Assembly (NCBI RefSeq): GCF_963666145.1
Contig: NZ_OY762614.1
Coordinates: 124,001-188,000 of the forward strand
DNA: 64,000 nucleotides
Direction of reading: 5' to 3'
Origin: an uncultured Desulfobacter sp.
GTDB taxonomy: Bacteria; Desulfobacterota; Desulfobacteria; Desulfobacterales; Desulfobacteraceae
Shown: piece by piece, positions 55,872 to 64,000 of the stretch
How positions within the stretch are numbered: position 1 is the first letter of the stretch
How the letters are laid out: each line of letters starts with the position of its first letter
The notes under the pieces: model-generated
Databases searched by the model: none
The model's input: the letters and a program-made list of their open reading frames with translations, nothing else
Told to the model about the DNA's origin: nothing
Program-made: the position numbers and the translations under genes

Positions 55872-57528
55872 CCTGAGCATTGACGACCGCTTCCATTTAC
55901 TGCTGCATAAAAAAATCATGAATAAAATCGGATCTGCCAAGAGAAGATCCAAAAAATATTACAAGGACCAGTACAAGAAAACCGGGATTATCCCGGTACC
56001 CCTTTTGCTGGTTGAAAAAGGAATTATGGATGGCCGCAAGTGCAGCGGGCGCCCCAAGGTTATAGACGAGCAAACAAAAAGGCGGTTTATTGAAATGGTC
56101 AAGGCGTCATGCGATCCGTCATCTCAGGGGTTCATTTTTATCACCCGAAGAGCCAGGACCATTAAAAATTACCACTGCTGGCTCGAGGAAGAGTTGGGTA
56201 AAACAATCAGCCTTCCGGCACTTCGGCGATGCGCCAAAAGGGAGAATCTCAAATTTTATCTGGAAAAAGAGGACGATCAGGAGCCGTCACCGGCACGTTA
56301 TAGCTTCAAATCGGTTCCGGTGTTTGCCTTGATCCAGGTTGACGGTTGCAAGTTCCAATATTTAAGAATCAGAGATGAACGTGGAAACTGGCAGAAACCG
56401 CAGGTGATTGAAATATTTGATACCGGTTCCAGGAAGCTGTTCATCCTGGAATTCTATTTTACCGAAAGTAATCTGAACTCTGTGGACCTTTTTACCCGTT
56501 TTTTGTTATGCACCCCTTTTCCTTTGAAAACAATCGGCATCAGGCCCGACCAGGCAAAGGGATTTTTAAATTTAAAGCGTCCCATTAATGCCATTAACCT
56601 TGCGCATTCTACGCCAGGCGGTTTTTATTTGGCGCCGGATTTTTCAAGGGCGCATTCACCAAAAGATAAGGCGCATCTGGAATCTTCACACCGGAGCCTG
56701 CATAATTTTGAAATACGGATTATCAAAGCCTTTGAGGACAGGATTGTGAAAACCGTTACCGAGTATAACTTCAAACGGGGAAGAAAGGAAAAAGTCACTG
56801 TAACCCTACTTGATATCACCCTTGATGAATTGAGAAGCAGCACTGTGCTCCGCCAATACCGTGACGAACATAATCATACACAACATTATTTTACTGAAGA
56901 CGGCGTGGTCAGTGCCTGGGTGCCGGCACAGAAGTTTGATGATTTTTTGTCAAACCAGGCAGACACCCTGAATTTTATCCCGGAGCAGGTTCAAGAATAT
57001 ATGAAATATGGTTACAGAAAAATCAAAGCCACCGTATCCAAGAACAGAACCATCCGCCATGACAAACGCGATTTTTATGTGACCAGTGGTGCAGACCGGT
57101 TCAGCAAGCATAAAAGTACACCGGTAAAGATATCCAGATACAGGGACAAACTTTTTATCTTTGAGCCCAGTGAAGACGGAATACTTCTGGGCGAAGCCAT
57201 TGCAAAAAAGCCGTTTGACAGGCCACCTGCACCAGCGCCTGATCCTGTGCCCGATGAACTCGACACCATTATCGCTCTTTTGGAAAAGCACAATATGGCC
57301 GTTGACCGGCCTATTTTAATCGAAGTTTACCATAAGGGCCTTTCCCTATCCCGGGCGGAGCAAGTACTTCATCATAATCAATCAAGGTACGCAGATTACA
57401 TGAAAAAAATGGACCAGCCTGAGGAACGTAAAAAACAGGCTTTGTTCAATGCATTTATGCTTGATTGCCAAAAATCGTTAAATACGAATCGAGTGGCCAC
57501 TTATGCATCCCTCGGAGATATGACATGA
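55864..57528 (+). CDS. DDE transposase of MuA/TniA type
   Basis: 554 residues from ATG 55864. N-terminal HTH regions (VIDEQTKRRFIEMV), integrase-like catalytic core with D160 (LIQVDGCKF), D229 (IGIRPDQAKG) and E273 (KAHLESSHRS), then a Mu-type C-terminal beta-barrel (VSAWVPAQKFDDF; FYVTSGADRFSKHKSTPVKI) and a helical tail for ATPase contact. It cuts and joins transposon ends to target DNA, helped by the next gene. An earlier in-frame ATG at 55753 lies inside the HTH gene and is not preferred. Confidence 0.85.
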   Translation: MDDLSIDDRFHLLLHKKIMNKIGSAKRRSKKYYKDQYKKTGIIPVPLLLVEKGIMDGRKCSGRPKVIDEQTKRRFIEMVKASCDPSSQGFIFITRRARTIKNYHCWLEEELGKTISLPALRRCAKRENLKFYLEKEDDQEPSPARYSFKSVPVFALIQVDGCKFQYLRIRDERGNWQKPQVIEIFDTGSRKLFILEFYFTESNLNSVDLFTRFLLCTPFPLKTIGIRPDQAKGFLNLKRPINAINLAHSTPGGFYLAPDFSRAHSPKDKAHLESSHRSLHNFEIRIIKAFEDRIVKTVTEYNFKRGRKEKVTVTLLDITLDELRSSTVLRQYRDEHNHTQHYFTEDGVVSAWVPAQKFDDFLSNQADTLNFIPEQVQEYMKYGYRKIKATVSKNRTIRHDKRDFYVTSGADRFSKHKSTPVKISRYRDKLFIFEPSEDGILLGEAIAKKPFDRPPAPAPDPVPDELDTIIALLEKHNMAVDRPILIEVYHKGLSLSRAEQVLHHNQSRYADYMKKMDQPEERKKQALFNAFMLDCQKSLNTNRVATYASLGDMT

Positions 57529-58187
57529 AAGAGGATTTTATCAGTGATAAACGAAGAGTCTCATACCTGTCTGCCACTTATAATAGGATATACAGGGGCC
57601 AAAGCGTACTCATTGAAGGGGATTTTGGCGCAGGAAAAACTCGGTTTTTAAAACTGCTGCGGCCTAAAAAGCTCCATGCCGTATGGGTCGAGTCTCTGTT
57701 CAACATCCATGAAACCCTGGCATCCATACTCAAGGAATTGAATTATGAGGCCACCGCCACCTACCGCCGGACTCCCCAGTACCTGAAAACGATCTGCAAC
57801 CTATCCAATTGTTTTATCATCATAGATGAAGCCAATGATCTGGACTCCCGGGTCTGGCCATATCTCAAACGAATTATTGATGCCGGTGTTCCCATCGTAT
57901 TTGCAGGGCTCCCAAAGGTCAGAACCCATCTGAGCCGGAATCATCCCGATATACTCAGCCGGCTCAAAACTCTGATTTTATACCCCATAGAGGTCGAAGA
58001 CTTCATCGAAAAATACAAAGATATCCAGCAGGAAGCCGTTGAACAAATTTATATGGCCGTCAAAGGCGACATGAGAAAATTTAAAGAAATATGTACAGAC
58101 TGCCAGGACAGGGCAAAGGAGTTGAATCACAACTTTGTTGATATCAACCTTGCTCTGGAATTTATATCCGATCTCCCTCCCCAGTAA
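57525..58187 (+). CDS. TniB/MuB-like AAA+ ATPase
   Basis: 220 residues. Walker A EGDFGAGKTRFL (about 32-43), Walker B CFIIIDEAND (about 102-111), sensor-like PIVFAGLPKVR and ILSRLKTLILYP. Start ATG 57525 overlaps the transposase stop by 4 bases, the standard layout for TniA-TniB, IstA-IstB and MuA-MuB. It would choose target DNA and activate the transposase. The C-terminal part ends at the transposon right end. Confidence 0.88.
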   Translation: MKEDFISDKRRVSYLSATYNRIYRGQSVLIEGDFGAGKTRFLKLLRPKKLHAVWVESLFNIHETLASILKELNYEATATYRRTPQYLKTICNLSNCFIIIDEANDLDSRVWPYLKRIIDAGVPIVFAGLPKVRTHLSRNHPDILSRLKTLILYPIEVEDFIEKYKDIQQEAVEQIYMAVKGDMRKFKEICTDCQDRAKELNHNFVDINLALEFISDLPPQ

Positions 58188-58639
58188 TCCTTATCACAAT
58201 TTATCTGTACGAACAGGCCACCTTTGGTTACGCCGAGGATGGCCTGGTGGTGTCTCTTTCTTATATTAAGGATGCCGCTTGATGCTTGTTCTACCTTTAA
58301 AATTTTGAAACCACAGATCATTTTTGATTTTTTAGTGTACCGTTACATTATTTTGTAACTTCGTTTTTGATGGCACTTTCGTTTAACTCACTTAAATCAC
58401 ATTGAAAATATATGCTTCTTGTTTGGTGGGGCAAGCCTCAACACCGTTACAGTATTTGAAGCTCGTCAGCTGGATTATGATGTAATATTGTGCTTGACAA
58501 ACATTCATACAAATAGTTCGATTCAGTCGGGGAGCGGTGGTAGAAGAGGAACTCATCATTTTCCTTATTTGTTATCGTTGCTGTTGGCGCTTCAACCATA
58601 ACTCAGGAAATGATTTTTTTCAGTCTATTTCATCGCTCT

Positions 58640-59653
58640 CCGGCTCTATCCCCCAAATCCGTTATAATCAGAAAATATGGAAGCGGTTTGCCCTGGTACC
58701 GCCTGGAAAAGCTCCAGGAAAGTATGGGCATACCGCTTCCAGCTTCTACACAATGGGAGAAAACGGAAGCGGCCGCAGATCTTATTTACCCGATATTTAA
58801 TGAATTTATTCGTCAGGCAGCCCAAGGTGAGGTCCTTCATAATGATGACACCACCATGAAAATTCTTTCTTTGATAAAGGAAAACAAAGAGAACACTAAC
58901 AATAAGCGTACAGGTATATTTACTACGGGCATCATCTCTTTGATCGGTGGGGACCGGCGGATCGCTCTTTTTTTCACAGGGCGGGACCATGCCGGTGAAA
59001 ATATTGCCAGGGTCTATGAAAAGCGGAATAAAGGTCGGCTTCCTCCGATTCAAATGTGTGATGCACTTTCACGCAACACCGCTGACGAATTTAAGGTGAT
59101 TCTCTGCAACTGCTTGACACACGGACGGCGTAATTTTGTGAATGTCATTGAATGTTTTCCCGATGAATGTACACATCTCATAGATGTGCTGGCTGAAGTT
59201 TATCACAACGACACCCATACGAAAGAACTGTCCATGACGCAGGATAAACGCCTTATTTATCACAAGGAACACAGTGGACCTTTAATGGCCGAGCTTCGAT
59301 CTTGGCTGGACAAACAAATTGATGACCATTTAGTGGAACCGAATTCCGGTCTTGGCAAAGCCGTTCAATACATGATCACGCACTGGCCGGAATTAACCCG
59401 ATTCCTGGAAGTGCCTGGTGCCCCACTGGATAATAACATCTGTGAGCAAGGGCTGAAACGGGCCATATTGCATCGTAAAAATTCGTTATTTTACAAGACG
59501 GAGCATGGTGCTTTCATCGGAGACATGTTCATGAGCCTTATTCATACCTGTGATCTGATGAAAATCAACGCTTTTGATTATCTTACCACACTGCTGAAAA
59601 ATGCTGTTGAACTGAAAAAAAAATCCTTCCCTCTGGATGCCCTGGAACTATAA
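58640..59653 (+). pseudogene. tnpC: IS66 transposase TnpC, N-terminal part missing
   Basis: Similarity starts at VIIRKYGSGLPWYRLEKLQES and runs to the normal C-terminus. DDE residues are visible: VLHNDDTTMKIL, MCDALSRNTAD and DNNICEQGLKRAILHRKN, with the NSLFYKTEHGAFIGD end. The N-terminal zinc-finger and coiled-coil domain of about 150 residues is lacking, and there are no tnpA or tnpB in front. A decayed element of a different IS66 subtype from the one that follows. Confidence 0.85.
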
Positions 59654-59823
59654 AACCGCTTCAATGAATTGAGAACAGGTAGGGGGGGGGCATGATTTTA
59701 TCCCCCATTCCTTTGATAAATTTGTCGGCTAAAAAGTAAGCGGTGCATTAACCGCACCTTTTTAAGCCTGGCGGGGTGTTGTATAGTTGGATTCGAGCAA
59801 ATTTTTATCCAAGTTTTGTGGCA

Positions 59824-61353
59824 TTAAGGCTTTAATTCGTCTGCTGTCATGGCTTCCGGTAAATTTTCAAAAAGAAATTTGAGGTACCAGTAAGGTTCAA
59901 GTCCATTGGCCTTAGCGGTTTCGATCAGGCTGTAAATGCAGGCACTGGCACTAGCGCCCTCGGGTGTACAGGAAAACAACCAGTTCTTTCTACCAACCAC
60001 AAAGGGTCTTATGGCATTTTCAACCACATTATTATCCGGCATTACCAAGCCACTTTCCGCATACAGGACCAACCGATGCCATTGATTAAGGGTGTAGTTG
60101 ATGGCCTTGCCAAGAAGGCTTTTGGGCGGCACATTCTCAATTTGAGCATCCAACCATTTTTTAAATTCATCAAGGATGGGCAAGGCTTGTTCCTGTCTTT
60201 TCCGGTAAAGTCCCTCAGCAGACAAGCCAAGTTCTCTGGCCTCTTTCTCTATTTTGTATAATTTGCTGATGTACTTCAGGGCTTTGCCGGCGATCCCTGT
60301 GGGTTTGCCATTTTTATTTCCGGCAGCTTTGACCACAGCCATGAATTTTCGACGGGCGTGTATCCAGCAAGCAATATGAATAATTCCCACAATATGATCA
60401 AGAAAGTCATAAGCACCATAGCCATCCGTCTGGACGATACCTTGATAACCGTTCAAAAATTTACGGGCGACATCCCCGGAGCGAGTCGGATGGTACTGGA
60501 ACAGAATAATGGGATTGTCTGGCGCCCCTCCTTTGAACACCCACATATAGCATTTTGAACGTTTCGGTTCTTTCAGAACTTGGACCGTTGTTTCATCGAT
60601 ATTGATCACCGGACCGTTAAGGATTTCGCCTTTCATATATTCCAGCAGGATTTCACAGGCCTGGGCCACTTTCATGGCCCAATTGCACATATTGGATCTG
60701 TGAATGTCTACTCCAATTCGCTGAAACTGCTTTTCCTGCCGGTAAAAGGGCAAAGCATCAGCAAATTTGGCTGTCAGGATATGAGCCAGAAGTCCTGGAG
60801 TTGTAATACTTTTGGGGATCATTTGCTCCGGCATTCTGGCGATGGACACTGTCGGACCATCATCTTCAACACCTTCGCAGTTTTTACAAGCGTATTTATA
60901 ACGGATGTTTCTAATTACTCTCATCTGTGCCGGAATAATCTCAAGCTGTTCAGATTCTTCCTTGCCGCAACGGGATTTCATGCAGCCACAGGCACATAGT
61001 TTTTCTTCCTCAGTCAAATCGTGGATTACTTCAATCCGTGGAAGATTTTCAGGCAAAGGCTTGCGACCAGGCTTCTTTCGATTATGGGCAGGCACGCTAA
61101 TTTCTTCAGGTTCGTCCAATATGGGCGTATCCGGTTCAAAAGTATCGAAAAGAGATAGTTGACCGTCATCCTTATGGATTTTTTCGGTCTTTTTTCCAAA
61201 AAGTTGGTCCCGAAGGCTTTTAATCTGTTCGTTGAGAATTTTGATTTCGGCTTTATAGCTGTGCTCTCTATCTGAAAAATCACTGATAAAAGAAACCATC
61301 ATTTCTTTTAATTTTTCAACGTCATTTATGGTCGCTAAAGCCTCTTTGTTCAT
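59824..61353 (-). CDS. tnpC: IS66 transposase TnpC
   Basis: 509 residues from ATG 61353 (the frame opens 36 bases earlier). N-terminal coiled coil (EIKILNEQIKSLRDQLFGKKTEK), zinc finger CACGCMKSRCGKE...CKNCEG, then the DDE core: NIDETTVQVL, QTDGYGAYDFL, HARRKFMAV and E in NNVVENAIRPFVVGRKNWLF. Complete and consistent with an intact IS66 transposase. Last gene of the tnpABC run; ends 88 bases from the left terminus of the IS. Confidence 0.95.
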   Translation of the reverse strand: MNKEALATINDVEKLKEMMVSFISDFSDREHSYKAEIKILNEQIKSLRDQLFGKKTEKIHKDDGQLSLFDTFEPDTPILDEPEEISVPAHNRKKPGRKPLPENLPRIEVIHDLTEEEKLCACGCMKSRCGKEESEQLEIIPAQMRVIRNIRYKYACKNCEGVEDDGPTVSIARMPEQMIPKSITTPGLLAHILTAKFADALPFYRQEKQFQRIGVDIHRSNMCNWAMKVAQACEILLEYMKGEILNGPVINIDETTVQVLKEPKRSKCYMWVFKGGAPDNPIILFQYHPTRSGDVARKFLNGYQGIVQTDGYGAYDFLDHIVGIIHIACWIHARRKFMAVVKAAGNKNGKPTGIAGKALKYISKLYKIEKEARELGLSAEGLYRKRQEQALPILDEFKKWLDAQIENVPPKSLLGKAINYTLNQWHRLVLYAESGLVMPDNNVVENAIRPFVVGRKNWLFSCTPEGASASACIYSLIETAKANGLEPYWYLKFLFENLPEAMTADELKP

Positions 61354-61398
61354 GCGCTGTATATACCACAACCACGCACTTTTTACCAATTTTTATAG

Positions 61399-61752
61399 TC
61401 AAAATACAGACGAATATTTTAATGATTTATGTGCCTTTTTCTGATGAATTGAGAGCCCGTCCATCAACCATGAAAGTTCTTTTGCACCGATAGTCAAAAT
61501 CTGCTCTTTTGACTTGGGCCATTGAAAATAATCCTTTTCAAGCCGCTTGTGCCAAAGACAAAATCCATTGCGATCCCAATACAGGATTTTCAATATGTTC
61601 CGTTTCCGATTACAAAATACGAACATCTGTCCTGAGAGTGGATCCAAATTTAATTTTTCGCTCACAAGTATGGATAACCCATCAATGGACTTGCGCATAT
61701 CAGTGCTTCCAAGTGCGATATGAATTGTTAAATTCTGAGTGGGAGAAAACAT
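61399..61752 (-). CDS. tnpB: IS66 accessory protein TnpB
   Basis: 117 residues, IS66 Orf2 family: IHIALGSTDMRKSIDGLSILV, DPLSGQMFVFCNRKRNILKILYWDRNGFCLWHKRLE and ending in the family-like WLMDGL. ATG at 61752 shares one base with the tnpA stop (TGATG). Needed with TnpA for transposition in this family; molecular role not defined. Confidence 0.93.
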   Translation of the reverse strand: MFSPTQNLTIHIALGSTDMRKSIDGLSILVSEKLNLDPLSGQMFVFCNRKRNILKILYWDRNGFCLWHKRLEKDYFQWPKSKEQILTIGAKELSWLMDGLSIHQKKAHKSLKYSSVF

Positions 61753-61991
61753 CAGCACCGCCTCAAAACATCAAGCACCTGGACCAGGGTTGTTTGGGAA
61801 AATCCATCCGGTATTTCGATCTGAAATCCGTTATCTGTATTCAATTTTAAGCCTTTGGGTTCAGAAAGGCTTAGCACCTGGCTAAATTGCGTTGAAGGGA
61901 CCTGAACAAAGTCAGGAACAAGTGCCTGGCTTTTGAGTTTGATTTTCCAATACGTAAATTGATTCAGTGATGTCCGGTTAGGTATTTGCAA
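61752..61991 (-). CDS. tnpA: IS66 accessory protein TnpA, probably 5'-shortened
   Basis: 79 codons: SLNQFTYWKIKLK is the recognised TnpA HTH region, ending VPSTQFSQVLSLSE...IEIPDGFSQTTLVQVLDVLR. TnpA is normally over 100 residues, so this starts late (TTG at 61991) and the proximal part seems missing or divergent; upstream, the frame closes at a TGA. Overlaps tnpB by one base. Confidence 0.7.
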   Translation of the reverse strand: MQIPNRTSLNQFTYWKIKLKSQALVPDFVQVPSTQFSQVLSLSEPKGLKLNTDNGFQIEIPDGFSQTTLVQVLDVLRRC

Positions 61992-62063
61992 GATAAAAGC
62001 GGTGTATTTTTTTAAAAACTTTCATTTTTTTTGTTGACAATGGCGTGAAAAAATGTCGCGCGC

Positions 62064-62090
62064 CTTGAAATTATTTATTTTAATTTCAAG
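62064..62090. repeat. 10-bp inverted repeat
   Basis: CTTGAAATTA at 62064-62073 and TAATTTCAAG at 62081-62090, seven-base loop, eight bases upstream of a short open frame. Could be a hairpin near its start. Confidence 0.5.
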
Positions 62091-62098
62091 GACTTATA

Positions 62099-62215
62099 AT
62101 GTTTAAGAAAAATCCACCAAAATTCGAAATTACATCCGAAACCTTTGACAGATTGGGCTTGATCATAACATCGGCCAACAAGTGTGCCCTCAGCAAGCTT
62201 AAAAAAGGAATTTAG
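62099..62215 (+). CDS. Short ORF of 38 residues, uncertain
   Basis: ATG at 62099 with AAGGACTT upstream. Translation FKKNPPKFEITSETFDRLGL followed by IITSANKCALSKLKKGI. The pattern weakly resembles the N-terminus of some IS66 TnpC proteins joined to their basic region by a deletion. May be a remnant or nothing. Confidence 0.25.
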   Translation: MFKKNPPKFEITSETFDRLGLIITSANKCALSKLKKGI

Positions 62216-62245
62216 AAGAAAAAAATGTAGATAAAATTAGCCCGG

Positions 62246-62286
62246 TCTGTGAATAGATAATGCGCCAAACAATAATTATTCACAGA
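62246..62286. repeat. 10-bp inverted repeat before the last transposase gene
   Basis: TCTGTGAATA at 62246-62255 and TATTCACAGA at 62277-62286, spaced by 21 bases and ending 21 bases before the start codon. Candidate end or operator of the second DUF6399 element. Confidence 0.5.
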
Positions 62287-62307
62287 AAGGATTAAAAAAG
62301 CCCGGGC

Positions 62308-63954
62308 ATGACATCTACATACGCTGAATCTTCTCATAATGCAAATATCAAGACAAAATGGCCCAGAGATGAAGTCTCTATGACAATTATAGATTTCAAG
62401 AACCGTAAGGAAAAACTCAGTCAGCGTGAGTTTGCCAAAGATGTCGGCGTTCCCCGCACAACGTTACAAAATTGGCTCAACCGGATGGATAAAATAGATG
62501 AGGGGCCGGCGATAGTCGCTTTTTTCGAAAGTCCGGCAGGCGTAAAATTTTTACATACCTTGATTCAGGCCCTCCATTTTGAATTCACCAAGGTGGGATG
62601 TGCCAGTATCCGTAATATTTGCAATTTCCTTAAGTTAACCCGGTTATCAAGCTTTGTGGCAGCATCCTATGGCACCCATCAAAAAATTTCAAATCAAATG
62701 GACACCCAAATAGGTCGGTTCGGTGATATGGAACAAGCACACCTTTCACTGCTTATGCCCGAAAAACGGATCACTCTATGTGAAGATGAAACCTTTCATC
62801 CTCAAGTTTGCCTTGTGGCTATCGAGCCGAATTCCAACTATATTATTCTTGAAAAATATGCCAAGGACCGTTCCGGAGCCACTTGGAACCAATCTGTAGG
62901 AGGAGCACTTGGCAATCTTCCCGTCAAGGTCATTCAAAGTACGAGTGATGAGGGAAAAGGATTGATCCATCATGTGACGAAAGGCTTAAACAGTCATCAT
63001 TCTCCGGATTTGTTTCATGTAATGTATGAAATCAGCCGGGGAACTGGAGCGCCACTCTCTGCAAAAATACGGAAAGCTGAAAAAGAACATGAAAGCAGTA
63101 AAAAGAATGTCCTTGATGCGCAGAAAAATAAGGCCGACTATGAAAACCTTGAAAAACGACCTGTTGGTAGACCTCTTGATTTTGATAAAAAAATCCTTCT
63201 CTGTGTGGAAAAAGAACAAGAAGCAAGGGGGGCTCTGGACAAGGCAAGGGAAAATCAGGAAACCGTCACAAAAGCAAGAAAACAAATCAGCAGAGTCTAC
63301 CACCCCTATGACCCTCTCACAGGAAACAAGCAAGGTTCTGATGCTGTTGGCATTCAACTGAAAGAGAGCTTTGATCAAATCCGGGAAGCAGCGGATCACC
63401 TTCCGGATCGATGCAAAGATAAAATCGAAAAAGCTTGGCGTGTAACCGAAAAAATGATGGCAACTCTCGTATTCTATTTTTGCATGATTGAGTCGTGTGT
63501 CAACGATATGGATTTGCCTGATGATAAGCGAAACCTGATGCATAACCGTCTGATTCCAGGATTTTATCTTCAAAAGGCCGCTCGTAAAGAAAAAGATCCG
63601 GAACAACAAAAGAAGATTCGGCAAAAATCTCAGGACTTGCTCTCGGTGTTGCAGGACAAACACGGGCAGTTTTTCGAATCCGCTGACGGTGAAATCAACC
63701 GCATGGTAAGGACGGCAAAGGAGTGCGCAGGCTTTTTTCAAAGATCAAGTTCATGTGTAGAAGGGCGTAATGCGCAACTGTCCCTGCATCATCATGGTAT
63801 GCACCGGTTGAGTGACCGAAAAATGCGGGGTTTGACGGTGATCCATAACTTTCACTTAAAACGGCCTGATGGAAGGACGGCGGCAGAACGCTTTTTTGAA
63901 AACAAGCCGATCAACTTGTATAGTGGACCCCAATGTCAAGACAGTTTTTTTTAA
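62308..63954 (+). CDS. DUF6399-family transposase, second type
   Basis: 548 residues. N-terminal HTH (LSQREFAKDVGVPRTTLQNWL), central DDE-type region (CEDETFHPQVCLVAI, QSTSDEGKGLIHH, SPDLFHVMYEISRGT), a long charged coiled-coil, and the family C-terminus SSSCVEGRNAQLSLHHHGMH plus GLTVIHNFHLKRPDGRTAAERFF. The C-terminal block is shared with the 51156-52778 transposase but the rest is clearly different, so the two are separate subtypes. ATG 62308; the gene ends 46 bases from the window end, so the right terminus of the element is not fully visible. Confidence 0.8.
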   Translation: MTSTYAESSHNANIKTKWPRDEVSMTIIDFKNRKEKLSQREFAKDVGVPRTTLQNWLNRMDKIDEGPAIVAFFESPAGVKFLHTLIQALHFEFTKVGCASIRNICNFLKLTRLSSFVAASYGTHQKISNQMDTQIGRFGDMEQAHLSLLMPEKRITLCEDETFHPQVCLVAIEPNSNYIILEKYAKDRSGATWNQSVGGALGNLPVKVIQSTSDEGKGLIHHVTKGLNSHHSPDLFHVMYEISRGTGAPLSAKIRKAEKEHESSKKNVLDAQKNKADYENLEKRPVGRPLDFDKKILLCVEKEQEARGALDKARENQETVTKARKQISRVYHPYDPLTGNKQGSDAVGIQLKESFDQIREAADHLPDRCKDKIEKAWRVTEKMMATLVFYFCMIESCVNDMDLPDDKRNLMHNRLIPGFYLQKAARKEKDPEQQKKIRQKSQDLLSVLQDKHGQFFESADGEINRMVRTAKECAGFFQRSSSCVEGRNAQLSLHHHGMHRLSDRKMRGLTVIHNFHLKRPDGRTAAERFFENKPINLYSGPQCQDSFF

Positions 63955-64000
63955 ATTTAAGCGTCATAGTCGGATTTTTCTCGGTGCCCAGCGGAAGTGG

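Larger units (their letters stand above)
54178..58391 (+). mobile_element. Five-gene transposon of Mu/Tn552 type
   Basis: Plus-strand run of small Zn protein, CHC2 protein, HTH protein, DDE transposase and AAA ATPase, the last four overlapping. A 14-base motif AAATAATGTAACGG occurs at 54210-54223 and inverted at 58340-58353, near both ends. TTAAA occurs at 54173-54177 and 58392-58396 and may be the 5-bp target duplication. The left end carries five GC-rich short repeats. No cargo genes. Exact ends are inferred from the motif and the interrupted flanking gene. Confidence 0.65.
59736..61995 (-). mobile_element. IS66-family insertion sequence, right end possibly truncated
   Basis: Three minus-strand genes tnpA-tnpB-tnpC. 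The left end near 59736 (GTAAGCGGTGCA) matches the usual IS66 terminus, followed by a small inverted repeat. On the right the complementary terminus is not seen and tnpA looks short, so the element may be cut at about 61995. A run of nine G at 59682-59690 lies just outside the left end. Confidence 0.7.

Noticed and set aside
1..64000. CRISPR array, tRNA or rRNA genes
   Set aside because: No regularly spaced repeats and no recognisable tRNA or rRNA sequence were seen in any intergenic stretch.

Overview
The window looks like a chromosome segment from a strictly anaerobic, sulfate-reducer-type bacterium of the Desulfobacteraceae kind (Desulfobacterota). The evidence is a very large HdrA-type flavoprotein with MvhD, an indolepyruvate:ferredoxin oxidoreductase with an FrhB-like partner, a CoA-disulfide-reductase-like enzyme with a rhodanese tail, and many cysteine-rich redox proteins. 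No rRNA, tRNA or CRISPR array was recognised. Taxonomy is inferred from gene content only.

Region 1 (1-22.2 kb) is mostly core chromosome. It holds the 3' part of dxs overlapping tlyA, an EF-G paralogue, the CoADR-rhodanese gene, a minus-strand purC / ParB-like / SplB-like operon, then rpoH, two lipoproteins, mrp, dgt and a UPF0280 gene in one direction. Convergent to these are trmJ, a PEP-CTERM protein and a chemotaxis receptor with a nine-cysteine insert. trmO and a MaoC-like gene follow, each ending in a copy of the same palindromic repeat.

Region 2 (22.2-32.5 kb) is an electron-transfer block. A 1486-residue HdrA-GltD-HdrA fusion and mvhD are read on the minus strand. A LysE exporter and an frhB-like/iorA/iorB operon with overlapping genes lie on the plus strand. 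Together they suggest flavin-based electron bifurcation or confurcation and oxidation of aryl-pyruvates with ferredoxin as carrier; the link between the two sets is inference.

Region 3 (32.5-51.1 kb) is accessory DNA with five group II introns or intron pieces. One is nested inside another between domains V and VI (a twintron). The introns and deletions break up older genes: an RND exporter, an MFS transporter, an SLC13 transporter and an ISAs1 transposase. In the middle is a MarR-regulated set (two SAM methyltransferases, a DUF4405-like membrane protein, a TonB-dependent receptor, MFS and RND exporters) with three copies of a GTTAAG-N3-CTTAAC operator. A secreted/membrane protein pair contains an 11-G tract that shifts the frame.

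Region 4 (51.1-64 kb) is a pile of transposable elements: two divergent DUF6399-type transposases, a MULE-like transposase, one truncated and one fuller IS66 element, and a five-gene transposon of about 4.2 kb. That transposon encodes a Mu/Tn552-type DDE transposase, a TniB-like AAA ATPase, a CHC2 zinc-finger protein, a ParB-like HTH protein and a small zinc-binding protein. It appears to sit inside the MULE-like transposase gene.
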